Assembly: GCF_000381885.1 (NCBI RefSeq)
Contig: NZ_KB907214.1
Coordinates: forward strand, 124,001-188,000
Source: Actinomadura atramentaria DSM 43919
Lineage (GTDB): Bacteria > Actinomycetota > Actinomycetes > Streptosporangiales > Streptosporangiaceae
Length of the DNA: 64,000 nt
Direction of reading: 5' to 3'
In this document: positions 34,166 to 43,169 of the stretch, in pieces
Layout: each line of letters starts with the position of its first letter
Numbering within the stretch: position 1 is the first letter of the stretch
Notes under the pieces: model-generated
Databases searched by the model: none
Told to the model about the DNA's origin: nothing
Seen by the model: the letters and a program-made list of their open reading frames with translations, nothing else
Position numbers and translations under genes: made by a program

Positions 34166-35125
34166 CTAGTGGCGCAGTTCCGGCCCATCGATGCCGAGGT
34201 TCCGGTCGGGCGGAGAGAGCAGCGGTGCCCGCATTTCTTGGGTTCGGCTGAGATTCGCCTGTTGGAAGTTGAGCGCCGGATCCGTACGCGTGATCTCAGT
34301 CGTCAACGTGGTCCGTATGTGATCGCTCATCATCTCGCGCCCGAGTTCCACCGCGATCCCCGCCTGAACCGGAATGCTCGCTAGTCTCGCTAGATGGCCG
34401 GGAGCGATCGTTGTGGGTTCGGTGGTGCGGTCAATGAAGTCGTTCGCCGCTCGGGTTCGCACGAGTTCCCATGCCACGGTCAGGTCGTTCACGGGTTCCC
34501 CGTATCGGTCGACCTCGATGATTGCATCGAAGATCTCGCGTCTTCCCGCGCTGAAGAGATTACGGTCCAGCCAGTCGACCTCTTGGACCTGCTCGGGGTG
34601 CTGGACTAGGTCGGCGAGAACGTAGTCCTCCCGGATCAGGCGCGTGTCCTGGTCGATCGCCCCATCGGCGAAGGTCGTGCGAAGCGCAGCCTCGAATCGG
34701 GAGTTGTGTGCGCTAAGGGCTTGCGAAAGGTCAAGCTTGTGCTGGGAGGTCGCGTCTCGCTCCGTACCAGCGGTCCGTGCGAGGCGTTCGGCGTGCCGCG
34801 CGAGGTCGGCGTACAGCGCCGCCTCCTGGAGCATCCGGCCGTAGGCCCCGATCGAAACGACATCCGGCGCGTTGAGCACCAATTCCGTCAGCCTCGTTTC
34901 GGTGATATGAGCGTGCCCAGAGCGGGTCACGATGCGTTCTGCCATCTCGATCCCGTAAACCCGCGAGCCATCGGAGCGCTCTGCCAGAAGCGCCTCGAAG
35001 ATCAAGGCATGGTCTGGATCACCGAAGTCGCTCGCACGTAGGTATGGGACGTCCACGACGAGGCTCGGGTCGTGGATCAGCGCGCCGAGCAGTTGTTCTT
35101 CGACGCGGTGGAGGAGATCGGGCAC
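34166..35125 (-). CDS. Protein of two DnaB-helicase N-terminal-type domains, no ATPase (copy 2)
   Basis: The product has 319 residues, with GTG 35125 after AGGGGTG. Residues about 5-100 match the DnaB N-terminal helical domain (VEEQLLGALIHDPSLVV, then LRASDFGDPDHALIFEALL). Residues about 170-265 repeat it (REDYVLADLVQHPEQVQEVDW; LFSAGRREIFDAIIEVDRYG). No P-loop or RecA fold exists. In replicative helicases this domain dimerises and contacts primase and loader. Here it may act as a stand-alone decoy or loader-like adaptor during element replication or transfer. Confidence 0.7.
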   Translation of the reverse strand: MPDLLHRVEEQLLGALIHDPSLVVDVPYLRASDFGDPDHALIFEALLAERSDGSRVYGIEMAERIVTRSGHAHITETRLTELVLNAPDVVSIGAYGRMLQEAALYADLARHAERLARTAGTERDATSQHKLDLSQALSAHNSRFEAALRTTFADGAIDQDTRLIREDYVLADLVQHPEQVQEVDWLDRNLFSAGRREIFDAIIEVDRYGEPVNDLTVAWELVRTRAANDFIDRTTEPTTIAPGHLARLASIPVQAGIAVELGREMMSDHIRTTLTTEITRTDPALNFQQANLSRTQEMRAPLLSPPDRNLGIDGPELRH

Positions 35126-35139
35126 GAGGCACCCCTGGA

Positions 35140-36102
35140 CTAGTAGAGAGGGAAGTCGTCGAGACGCAGCGGTTGGATCGTCTGGGCTCGGTGCGCGATC
35201 TCCGGGGCGGTGAACGCGACGCCCTGGTGCAGCAGCGGACGTTCGCCACCGCCTTCCCTGCGCACTGGTCCGTCGACGTGGCGAAGGTGAAGCGCCAGGA
35301 GGTCGCGCGCAGTCTCAATGGACGACCCGCGCTCGATCGGCGTGGCCCCCAAGTGCGCGATGTAGGGGACCTGGTTGACAGAACTGAACTGCTCAATCAG
35401 CGACGGCACCATGGCGACGGTCTCGAAATTCCCGGCCCGCGCCATCTTGAGGTGCTGCTCGATCGGAAAGTTCGACTGGTGCGGCGGGCCGCAGTCGGAG
35501 ATGTTCAGCAGGGTTTGATATATCTCCTGGCGGTTCGGGGAGAAGAATGCATCGGCGGGGAGCCAGTCAGCCAGGTCGGACACGAGACCGGGATCTTGGA
35601 TCAGGTCGGCGAGTATCAATTCCTCCATGTACGCGCGCGGACTCAGCGGATGCGGCGCGACCTGAGCCCCCGGCGATAGGTGTTGTGTGATCTCCTGAGC
35701 CCAGCCGCGCATCATGTTGGTCATGTGCGCGGTGCGATCGCTTCCAGCTGCGAGGTAGGAGATTCGATTGGCCATCGAAACGAGTTCCCGATGGACGGAG
35801 TAGTCGATGAGCTGCTGGGCGTTCTCGACCGTCGCTGCGACGTTTTCACACGACAGCGCGAGGTTGATGATGCGGGTCTTCGCGCCTGGGAGGGTGCTTA
35901 GGTCCGCCATCGTCTCGGCTAGGCCAGTTCCGACAAGCCCGGGATTTTGTGCGCGTGCTCGCAGGAAACTCCGGTAGAGGAGGGCGTTCTCTTGGTCTGA
36001 GAAATGGTCGGCGTTCAATTCCGGCAGGTCGTAGGCCCTCGATGGTTCGTAGGCCAGCCCGCCTAGAACCTGCTCTTCGAGAATGTAGGACGTAGTTGCC
36101 AT
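35140..36102 (-). CDS. Protein of two DnaB-helicase N-terminal-type domains, no ATPase (copy 1)
   Basis: The product has 320 residues. ATG 36102 lies 2 bases beyond the DUF4913-like gene. First domain: EEQVLGGLAYEPSRAYDLPE, then LNADHFSDQENALLYRSFL. Second domain: MEELILADLIQDPGLVSDLAD, then LPADAFFSPNRQEIYQTLL. It is paralogous to the next gene at low identity. No nucleotide-binding motif is present. The C-terminal 50 residues are unassigned. Its position in the type IV secretion operon suggests a DNA-processing role in transfer. Confidence 0.7.
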   Translation of the reverse strand: MATTSYILEEQVLGGLAYEPSRAYDLPELNADHFSDQENALLYRSFLRARAQNPGLVGTGLAETMADLSTLPGAKTRIINLALSCENVAATVENAQQLIDYSVHRELVSMANRISYLAAGSDRTAHMTNMMRGWAQEITQHLSPGAQVAPHPLSPRAYMEELILADLIQDPGLVSDLADWLPADAFFSPNRQEIYQTLLNISDCGPPHQSNFPIEQHLKMARAGNFETVAMVPSLIEQFSSVNQVPYIAHLGATPIERGSSIETARDLLALHLRHVDGPVRREGGGERPLLHQGVAFTAPEIAHRAQTIQPLRLDDFPLY

Positions 36103-36104
36103 TG

Positions 36105-36920
36105 CTATCCCCGTTCGTACGATGCGGTGGTCTCGCGCGCTTGACGGCGTGCGACCGCAGCATCCGCGCGCGCCAATACCTCAGCGCGTTCGTTGCATTT
36201 CGCGGCCATGTCGGTGTCGGTCACACGCAGCCAGCCACCATTGGTAGAGACCCACCACGAACCGTCGTAGCGGACGATGTTGTGAACCGTCTGGCTGAGC
36301 GGCTGGACTCGGCCGACGAGCCGGTTCTGGCCCATCGTTGCGTTCGTCAGGAACACGTCGCTGTCGGGTCGCGAGGAAGTGCGTGAAGGTCGGAGAAGAT
36401 GACTCGGTATTCCCGCGGTGTGGTCGGCCGCGGCCCAACGACGCTGCAATCGGTCGTTCGCCTGAGCTGGATCCGTGGCGCCTTGGTGTTCGGCGCGGCA
36501 ACCTGCGGCATAGAACGTCAGGGCCGCGTGGATCGTCTGCCGCATCTCAGCGTGCCAGTATCGGGCCGCCTGCCCGGACGGCTGCGCCGATTCGTAGATC
36601 TCCTCGCGCCACGCTTTCAATGCGTAGAACTCTTCGATCAGTCCAGGATGCTCGGCCCAGCACGGTGGCAGCCGTTCTTCCATTCCCAGTTCGTATCGGT
36701 CGTGCAGCCATGTCACCCAGGCGACCAGATCTTTCCATGCCGCCTGTCGTTCCACCGAGTCCATAGCGTGCCACTCCGCGAAGTGGCGCGTTTTCGGCGC
36801 GGGCGCGGGTTCACATCTACGGCGGCGTAGGAAATTGAGGTCTACTGTGCTCCGTCGGCCCGCGCGTAGGCTCGTCCTCGGTTTCAACCGGGGAAGGGAA
36901 TGTCCTTCAGATTCCGTCAC
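36105..36920 (-). CDS. DUF4913-like protein
   Basis: The product has 271 residues. GTG 36920 has AAAAGGGGAA upstream and overlaps the coupling-protein stop by 4 bases. The segment LVAWVTWLHDRYELGMEERL followed by PPCWAEHPGLIEEFYALKAW fits DUF4913, a family usually found next to conjugation genes in actinobacteria. The C-terminus carries the RYDGSWWVSTNGGWLRV module shared with the small gene at 33883. The first 40 residues are Arg-rich and may bind DNA. Role unknown. Confidence 0.65.
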   Translation of the reverse strand: MTESEGHSLPRLKPRTSLRAGRRSTVDLNFLRRRRCEPAPAPKTRHFAEWHAMDSVERQAAWKDLVAWVTWLHDRYELGMEERLPPCWAEHPGLIEEFYALKAWREEIYESAQPSGQAARYWHAEMRQTIHAALTFYAAGCRAEHQGATDPAQANDRLQRRWAAADHTAGIPSHLLRPSRTSSRPDSDVFLTNATMGQNRLVGRVQPLSQTVHNIVRYDGSWWVSTNGGWLRVTDTDMAAKCNERAEVLARADAAVARRQARETTASYERG

Positions 36921-38746
36921 GGGGCAGGTTCCCCTTTTGGAGAGGAGGTGCTTTCGGCGTCTGGAACACTATCCAAAGCGCGCATCAGCCGCGTTGTCTC
37001 CGTCATCGACCGTGCGTAATCAGCCGCATCGGGACTTTCGTAGTGGCGTTGCATGCGCGCGATGACCGGTGGTGTTGTTGCGTGAATGACTAGCGCCTCT
37101 CGGCGCCTATCGTCGAGGGTTCGGACCTGGTCCGGCCGCAGAGTTCTTCTGTCGGCCAAGCTTGATTGAACCGTGCGCCCCGAGCTTCCCCACTGGTGGC
37201 TGAGCTGCGTCTCGCGGTATTCGCCTGCGAGTTCGGACAACTTCCTGAGTTCGTCTCCGCTGAGGCCGCCGAGCGCGATCTTCACCGTAGACGCACCCCA
37301 GATCATCGCTGCACCGTCCTGTCCCCAGCGGAGGGTTGCCTGTGCCATTTCCTGGAGGACGGCGACGATGAAGATGCCAGTCCCGCCGGAATAGGACATC
37401 AGTGCGGGGAGATCGGGGAGCGGCGCGACGTTTGCTACTTCGTCGCAGAACATGGCGAGCGGCGGGTCGAGTCGTCCGGCCCTCGCCTTGTCGGCCAGTC
37501 GTTTCGCCTGCTCGGTGATCTCGTCGACGAAGCTGGCGATGAGCGGGGCGAGATCGCCGGCCTGCTTGTCGGAGACCAAAAGGTAGATCGTCCCTCGCTG
37601 CCTCAGAAATTCTTCGATGTCGAAGCTTTTTCCGGCCGGAGGTGAGAACGTGGCGCGAGCAGTTTCCGCAAGAAGCGGCGCGATCGCCGTTTGGACGGTG
37701 GTCCACAGGTTGGAGCGGGTTCCTTCCGGCGACCGGTAAGCAGCGTCGAGCATCGCCGCGACACCCGGTGCGGCGCGCGGATGATCCCTCAAAAGTTTCA
37801 CCGGCTCGTCCACGCGCTCGTTGAGGGCCCACCGCAGGACGTCGTCCATGGGTCGGCCGTACAGTTCGGCGGCGTGCAGCCAGCCGGCCAGGAGGTTCGT
37901 CGCGGTCATCCCGAAGAAGGCCGCGTTGCCTGAGTCAGCCGTGCTGTTCTTGCCGACCGTCACCATGACGTCAGCCCTCGCGCGCGCTTTGTCGAACGCT
38001 TCGCACCCCGAGGTCGGCGACCAGCGCACCAGGTCCGGCCAGGCCGCCATTCCCGTCGGTGCCATCACCGCGACGGGTCGTCCCTCGGTCGCACGTAGGG
38101 CTGCCGTCGCCTGAAGGACGTCCGTGCGGACCGAGGTCACCAGAGCCGGACCGGGCCAGTGGTGCAGCCACGGGATGATCACCTGGCTGGTTTTGCCCTG
38201 GCGGGGTGCGGCCATCAGCAGGACGCTGTTCTCAGCGGAGATCGCGAGCGGCATGCCGGATGCGCGGCCGAGGCGCACGCCGACGTCCGTCACGGAGTAG
38301 GCGGTGTTCGCCAGGCTCGGGCGAAGGGTCATGCCCCGAGCGAGGACTGCCTTCTCCGACAGGGCGCGCGTGAGGTTGCGGCGCGAGGCGAACCCGCGGT
38401 GCGATCGCCCGGCGAGGTACCGGCGAATGCCGGCTGCTCCGCCCGCCGTGAACACGGCTGCGGTGATGATCGCGGCGGTCCACATTCCGACGGGGCCGGG
38501 GAGGGAGTCGCGCGCCGTCGAGGGCCATGCTTTCTTCGGGTCGGCCAGATGGTGCGGGAGGCGCGCCAGAACACCGAACGTCTGGCCCGGATTGACCGGC
38601 GGCCAGGACGCCGCGAACAGCGTGCCGGCGAGTTGCCCTGCCACCCACGTTCCGAGATTGGCGGTGAGCAGGACGGCCAGGACGCCGAGGACCGCAGCGT
38701 CGAGCGGGCCGTCCATGAAGCGGGTCTCGCTGTCGTGGCTTCTCAT
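36917..38746 (-). CDS. Type IV coupling protein (VirD4/TraG/TraD-like)
   Basis: The product has 609 residues. ATG 38746 overlaps the VirB4-like stop by ATGA. Two N-terminal membrane helices (DAAVLGVLAVLLTANLGTWV; WTAAIITAAVFTAGGAAG) anchor it. The ATPase has the P-loop MAAPRQGKTSQVII and Walker B PLAMFCDEVANVAPLPDLP. The C-terminal part has the TraM-recognition-like segment (SGDELRKLSELAGEYRE). It would link the relaxase-bound DNA to the secretion channel. The P-loop is the AxxxGKT variety rather than GPxxSGKG. Confidence 0.92.
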   Translation of the reverse strand: MRSHDSETRFMDGPLDAAVLGVLAVLLTANLGTWVAGQLAGTLFAASWPPVNPGQTFGVLARLPHHLADPKKAWPSTARDSLPGPVGMWTAAIITAAVFTAGGAAGIRRYLAGRSHRGFASRRNLTRALSEKAVLARGMTLRPSLANTAYSVTDVGVRLGRASGMPLAISAENSVLLMAAPRQGKTSQVIIPWLHHWPGPALVTSVRTDVLQATAALRATEGRPVAVMAPTGMAAWPDLVRWSPTSGCEAFDKARARADVMVTVGKNSTADSGNAAFFGMTATNLLAGWLHAAELYGRPMDDVLRWALNERVDEPVKLLRDHPRAAPGVAAMLDAAYRSPEGTRSNLWTTVQTAIAPLLAETARATFSPPAGKSFDIEEFLRQRGTIYLLVSDKQAGDLAPLIASFVDEITEQAKRLADKARAGRLDPPLAMFCDEVANVAPLPDLPALMSYSGGTGIFIVAVLQEMAQATLRWGQDGAAMIWGASTVKIALGGLSGDELRKLSELAGEYRETQLSHQWGSSGRTVQSSLADRRTLRPDQVRTLDDRRREALVIHATTPPVIARMQRHYESPDAADYARSMTETTRLMRALDSVPDAESTSSPKGEPAP

Positions 38747-40251
38747 CAGAGCGCCATCCGCTCGTTGGTCCAGGTCAGCCGCTTCTCTTGGGGGGTGAGG
38801 ACGACCTGGACGACGTGGCTGGCGCGTCGGCCGATCTTCCAGACCGCGCGGCCGAGCTGCTCTCCGCTCCAGGCGGCGATGTGGGCGCACTCGGTGTCGG
38901 TCAAGCCAATCACGTCCCGCGTCATCGCCAGCGGCGTGGTGTCCTGGCGCAGGCAGATTCGCACGTCGCACGAGGAGACGAGGTTGCGTGCGATGGCGAC
39001 TTCCGCGGAGCCTTCGGGACCGACGGCTTCGAAATCCGCCAAGCGGTGCGTCGCGAGAACCTGGATCGTGCCCTGGGCTCGGGACAGGCGCAGGTCGGAG
39101 TCGAGCTTGCGCACCATCGCGGGTATCCGCATGGCCCGCCACAGCTCGTCGCGCACGACGAGCCGGACGGGTCCGTCCGCGTCGTCGATCGCCGCCTGCC
39201 CCCAACTGGAGACGCACGCGAGCGTCATCGCGACCGTTTCGTCGCCGCGGCCGTCGATCCTCGACAGATCGACGGTCTGCAGCGGGGCGTCGAAGTCCAT
39301 CCGGACACTGGTCGGGCCGTCGAACAAACCGGAGAGGGAGCCGCGGACCATGTTGCCCAGCGCGTCCCCGGCCGGGCGGATCATTTCCCGCAGCGTCTCG
39401 ATGTCGCAGCCCGCGACCCGCATCTCCATCGCCATGTCCGGAAGCGGGTCGCGCAGCAGTTCCCACACCTGCGGGATCGTCGGGTCCACCAGCGTGGTCG
39501 CGCCGTCGGCCTGCCCGGAGGCGTGCTGGATCGCCAGGCTCACCGCCGCCTCCTCGCTGGGCGTCAGGTCCCGGCCGAGCCGCATGGTGATCAGGGAGGA
39601 CAGCAGGGTGATGCGGCGGCGGTGGATTTCCTCCAGCCGGGTCCGCAGCGCGTCGCGGCCTGCGGGCAGGTTGGCGCCGAGCGGACCGGCGTCCAGCGGG
39701 TTCAGGCGCGCGGTGAGTCCCGGGCCGATTTCGACGGGCTCGACGCCGAACGCGCGTGCGAGGCGGGCGTATTCGTTCTTGATGTCGCCGAGTACGAACG
39801 TTTTCACGCCGTAAGCGGCCAGCCGGAGGATCAGTGCTTTGATCGTGGCGGACTTGCCCGCGCCTGGAACGCCCGTGACGAGAAGGTTCGGGTTGGTGAT
39901 CAGTCCGCGGTGGAGCCATTCGATGGGGTGGCAGGAGAACGCTCCGCCGGTGAGGCAGTCGACGCCGATGTAGGCCCCGGCCGGTGGCAGCGATCCCCCG
40001 TACAGCCAGGGGTAGAGTCCCTGCACCTGGCCGGTCGAGCCGCGGAAGACCGGGATCTGCGGACGGTAGGGCGCGCGCCCGCCGAACGGCGTGTTGTGTC
40101 CGCGCCGCGGGGGGACGTTTCGGTTCGCCCGGTCGTTCTCGGCGCGGTGGCGCGCGGTGCTGGAGTGCGCCGTCGGGGTTCCAAGGACTCGGGTCAGGTC
40201 GTAGGCGGGCAGGTCCACCCTTGTCCGTGTTCTCTTGAGTTTCACGGTCAC
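38746..40251 (-). CDS. VirB4-like conjugation ATPase
   Basis: The product has 501 residues. GTG 40251 overlaps the upstream stop (GTGA). Walker A is VTGVPGAGKSATIKALI (about residue 120) and the DE-type Walker B is VRLVVRDELWRAM, followed by RLSRAQGTIQVLATHRLADF, a typical VirB4/TraC arrangement. The usual VirB4 N-terminal domain is missing because it is carried by the preceding SCO6880-like protein. It powers pilus or channel assembly at the inner face of the membrane. Confidence 0.86.
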   Translation of the reverse strand: MTVKLKRTRTRVDLPAYDLTRVLGTPTAHSSTARHRAENDRANRNVPPRRGHNTPFGGRAPYRPQIPVFRGSTGQVQGLYPWLYGGSLPPAGAYIGVDCLTGGAFSCHPIEWLHRGLITNPNLLVTGVPGAGKSATIKALILRLAAYGVKTFVLGDIKNEYARLARAFGVEPVEIGPGLTARLNPLDAGPLGANLPAGRDALRTRLEEIHRRRITLLSSLITMRLGRDLTPSEEAAVSLAIQHASGQADGATTLVDPTIPQVWELLRDPLPDMAMEMRVAGCDIETLREMIRPAGDALGNMVRGSLSGLFDGPTSVRMDFDAPLQTVDLSRIDGRGDETVAMTLACVSSWGQAAIDDADGPVRLVVRDELWRAMRIPAMVRKLDSDLRLSRAQGTIQVLATHRLADFEAVGPEGSAEVAIARNLVSSCDVRICLRQDTTPLAMTRDVIGLTDTECAHIAAWSGEQLGRAVWKIGRRASHVVQVVLTPQEKRLTWTNERMAL

Positions 40252-41795
40252 CACCGTTTCCGCGGCAGGCCCATGCCGAGCGGGAGGGCGCCCAGCGCGA
40301 AGCCGATGTCCTGGGCCATCCATATCCGGCGGATCGAGATCCGGGCGGCTGCGGCGTCGGCTTCGAGGGCGGCGCACGCGTCGTCCAGCAGGTCGGGGTC
40401 GGTGACGGTGACGGTCACGTAGGCGGCGAAGCGGACGAGGCCGTGTCCGGCGGCCCGCTCGCGGTCTTGTGCGCGGGCGCGGTCGAGGGCGGCCTGCTCG
40501 TGTTCGGGGATCACCTGCCCGCTGCGTTGCCGCATGCGGATCGCCACGTCACGCGCGGTTCTCTCGCGCATGACCTCCTGCTCGGCACGCCGCGGGCCGA
40601 GCGGTTCGACGTAGAGGGAGAAGGCGCGCCGGTGCGCGCCCTCGCCCAGCAGCGGCGCCAGTGCGGTGGAGTAGATCTGGTTGCGCGGCCAGTCGTGGAC
40701 GACGTAGGTGACGCTGTGCGCGCCGTCGTGCCGGTAGCTGCCGGGCAGCGCTTCGGCGGCGGCCGGGCCGGCGAGCGCGGGGTCGACGCCGGGCTCGCCT
40801 GGGGGCCGACCGCCTGACGCGGTCGTGGCCGTCGCGGTCGCGCGTTCGTCGGCGAGGGACCGGACCGAGTGCGGGTCGTAGGCGGTGCGCAGCGCTTCGG
40901 CCAGGTCGCGGGGCGACAGCCATCCCTCGACTTGGAGGTCCGCGCCGCGCATGGCGCTGGTCAGCGCGGTGAGCTGGCGGACCAGGACGGTCGCGGCGCC
41001 GCCCGTGCCGCCGCCCGCCGCCTTGATCTGTGCGGCGGCGCGCCGGTGGTCCAGCGTGAACGCCAGGACGCTTTCGCGGTGGGACGTCGCCAGGGTGGCG
41101 GTGGCCAGCAGCGCGTCGGTCACCTCGGTCGCGACCTCGGGAGCGTCGGTGTCGGCGTGCAGTTCGTGCCACCGCCGCAGGGCTGCGCCGGACTTGGGGA
41201 CGAGCCGCTGCAAGGCCTGGACGCGGACGATCGCGTTGCCCTCGGTGCACAGGCCGCTCAGCAGTCCGCCCCACGCGGAAACGCGCAGGTCGCGGCGGGT
41301 GGAGTCGACGAGGCCGATCCCGGGCACGCGAACGCGGGCGACCGCGGTGTAGGTGCGGTCGAGGCGGTGGTGCGCGATGGCCAGGGCGCGGCCGTCGACA
41401 CGCGACCGCGCCTGAAGGATCTCGATCGGGGCCAGGATGCCGGGGAGGTCCATCGGCGCCGGCTCATCCGGGGCGTCGGCCCGTGGGGCGAACGCGCCGG
41501 AGAGGAACTTGTGCCGGTCGCGGATCCGCAGCAACGCGTACGAGAGCGCCGAGGCCGCCCATTCGTCGAGCGTGCGGCCCGCGATCCGCGCGAGCGCCGC
41601 GATGAGCAGGAGCCCGGCGATCGGCCAGCACACCGCGCCCAGCCCGGCCCGGGAGACGGCGAGCGGCCAGGTGGCCGCCAGGACCGCGCCGCCCAGCAGC
41701 GCGGCCCGCCTCCCCGACAGACCGAAAATGAAGGCCACTTTCTCGCCTTGCCAGCCGAAGTAGGTCCGCGGCTCGTCCTTGGCTTCTTCGGTCAT
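40248..41795 (-). CDS. SCO6880-like conjugation protein
   Basis: The product has 515 residues. ATG 41795 overlaps the previous stop (ATGA). After the short start RTYFGWQGEKVAFIFGLSG come two membrane helices (AALLGGAVLAATWPLAV; PIAGLLLIAALARI), as in PrgI/TcpE/VirB3 proteins. A large cytoplasmic part follows that resembles the N-terminal domain of VirB4 (LDEWAASALSYALLRIRDRH; AVARVRVPGIGLVDSTRRD). SCO6880-family proteins occur next to a VirB4-like ATPase in actinobacterial elements, and together they probably do the job of VirB3 plus VirB4. Confidence 0.8.
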   Translation of the reverse strand: MTEEAKDEPRTYFGWQGEKVAFIFGLSGRRAALLGGAVLAATWPLAVSRAGLGAVCWPIAGLLLIAALARIAGRTLDEWAASALSYALLRIRDRHKFLSGAFAPRADAPDEPAPMDLPGILAPIEILQARSRVDGRALAIAHHRLDRTYTAVARVRVPGIGLVDSTRRDLRVSAWGGLLSGLCTEGNAIVRVQALQRLVPKSGAALRRWHELHADTDAPEVATEVTDALLATATLATSHRESVLAFTLDHRRAAAQIKAAGGGTGGAATVLVRQLTALTSAMRGADLQVEGWLSPRDLAEALRTAYDPHSVRSLADERATATATTASGGRPPGEPGVDPALAGPAAAEALPGSYRHDGAHSVTYVVHDWPRNQIYSTALAPLLGEGAHRRAFSLYVEPLGPRRAEQEVMRERTARDVAIRMRQRSGQVIPEHEQAALDRARAQDRERAAGHGLVRFAAYVTVTVTDPDLLDDACAALEADAAAARISIRRIWMAQDIGFALGALPLGMGLPRKRW

Positions 41796-43141
41796 CGCTG
41801 GTCACCGTCCTGCGTCGGCGGGTCGGGCGGGGGGCTGTGATCGAACTCGGGTTCGGGGTCAGGGGGCGGCTCGGCGTCGGGGAAGGGCTCGGGGACCGGG
41901 GGTTCGACCTCGGGTTGACGGGCGTCGGGGTGGCGGATCGGCTCGGGACCGGGCGGGGAGCCGTGCTGGCGACCGTCGTGTCGACGGCCGTGCCCCGGCG
42001 GCCCGGCCGCGTAGCCGGCGGGGCGCCCGCCGAGCCCGGCGTGCCCGGCCATCTGGTCCATCCCGCCCGACAGCGCGTTGACCGCCTTCTGCGCGGTGTC
42101 GACGACCTTGCCGGCCGCCGCGAGGACCCCCGCGGTGCCCGCGCCCGCTGCCGCCGCACCGGCCTGACCGGCACCGCCGCCCTGCATCGTGCGCGCTTCG
42201 GCGTCCTGGGAGAACGTGTCGGGACGCGGGCCGCTCGGGGCGCCGTCGCCGCCGCCCGTCTTCCCGGCGGCGACGCCCAGCAGCGAGCCGAGCCCGGCGG
42301 TGCCGCCGACCTCCACCGACGCCCACGCGAAGAACCTCGCGATCGCGGGCCAAGCGAAGACCGCGAGGATGAGGACGAGCATCCCGGACAGGAGCGTCTG
42401 AATGTCGTCGGATTCTCCGGTCAGACTGAAACCGATGGCGAACACCAGAGCGATCACGGGTTTGAGGAAGATGAGTTGCGCCGTCGCCGTCACCATCTTC
42501 GTCCACCACGCGCGGGTGGATTCCGAAACCTGCCCCGCCGCCGCGATCGGCGACGTCGCGACCAAGACCGCGATCGCGGCGTTGCGCAGCAGGAGTTCGA
42601 ACCACAGGATCAGCGCGAGGAGAATTCCGACGATCGCGAGGATGAGCAGAAGCGCCGGCGCTTGCGTGATCTGGCCGCTGTAGGTGACGACCTTGCCGAG
42701 CCGTGTGGACAGGGCTTTGGTCGACCCGAAGGAGCGCTTGATGATGTAGGCCGCGATCTCGTCGGAGGCGCGCAGCGCGGTGGTCGCGATGACCAGCGTG
42801 AGCATGAACGCCAGTGCCGCCTTCCCGACGCCCGTCAGCCCCTGCGCCATCGCGGACCCGTCGTGCGTGAGCACGGTGCGGATCACCTGCCCGAGCAGGA
42901 GGAACACCGCCACCGCCCCGGCGATCCCAAGGCACATCGCGTACACGCCCCGCACCGCGTCCGAGTCGAGGGTCACGGCGGGGAACGCCACGAAAGCCTT
43001 GGCCAGCCGCCCGAGGAGCATTTCGGCCGATGCGGAGAAGGCCTTCACCATCGAGTTGAACGCCCCGCCCGCGATGTTGCTGATCCCACCGCCGATCACG
43101 TCCCCGAAACATCCGGCGGGGTTGGATGGGCTGCACGTCAT
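41792..43141 (-). CDS. TrbL/VirB6-like polytopic membrane protein
   Basis: The product has 449 residues. ATG 43141 has GGAG upstream. The start MTCSPSNPAGCFGDVIGG is of the typical short periplasmic type. At least six membrane helices follow (LGIAGAVAVFLLLGQVIRTV; ALLLILAIVGILLALILWFE; MLVLILAVFAWPAIARFF). The C-terminal 150 residues are Gly/Pro/Asp-rich and disordered. It would form the inner-membrane core of the secretion channel. It is followed by ATGA coupling to the SCO6880-like gene. Confidence 0.82.
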   Translation of the reverse strand: MTCSPSNPAGCFGDVIGGGISNIAGGAFNSMVKAFSASAEMLLGRLAKAFVAFPAVTLDSDAVRGVYAMCLGIAGAVAVFLLLGQVIRTVLTHDGSAMAQGLTGVGKAALAFMLTLVIATTALRASDEIAAYIIKRSFGSTKALSTRLGKVVTYSGQITQAPALLLILAIVGILLALILWFELLLRNAAIAVLVATSPIAAAGQVSESTRAWWTKMVTATAQLIFLKPVIALVFAIGFSLTGESDDIQTLLSGMLVLILAVFAWPAIARFFAWASVEVGGTAGLGSLLGVAAGKTGGGDGAPSGPRPDTFSQDAEARTMQGGGAGQAGAAAAGAGTAGVLAAAGKVVDTAQKAVNALSGGMDQMAGHAGLGGRPAGYAAGPPGHGRRHDGRQHGSPPGPEPIRHPDARQPEVEPPVPEPFPDAEPPPDPEPEFDHSPPPDPPTQDGDQR

Positions 43142-43169
43142 CTGAAATCTCCAAGGAACGTCGTCGAGG

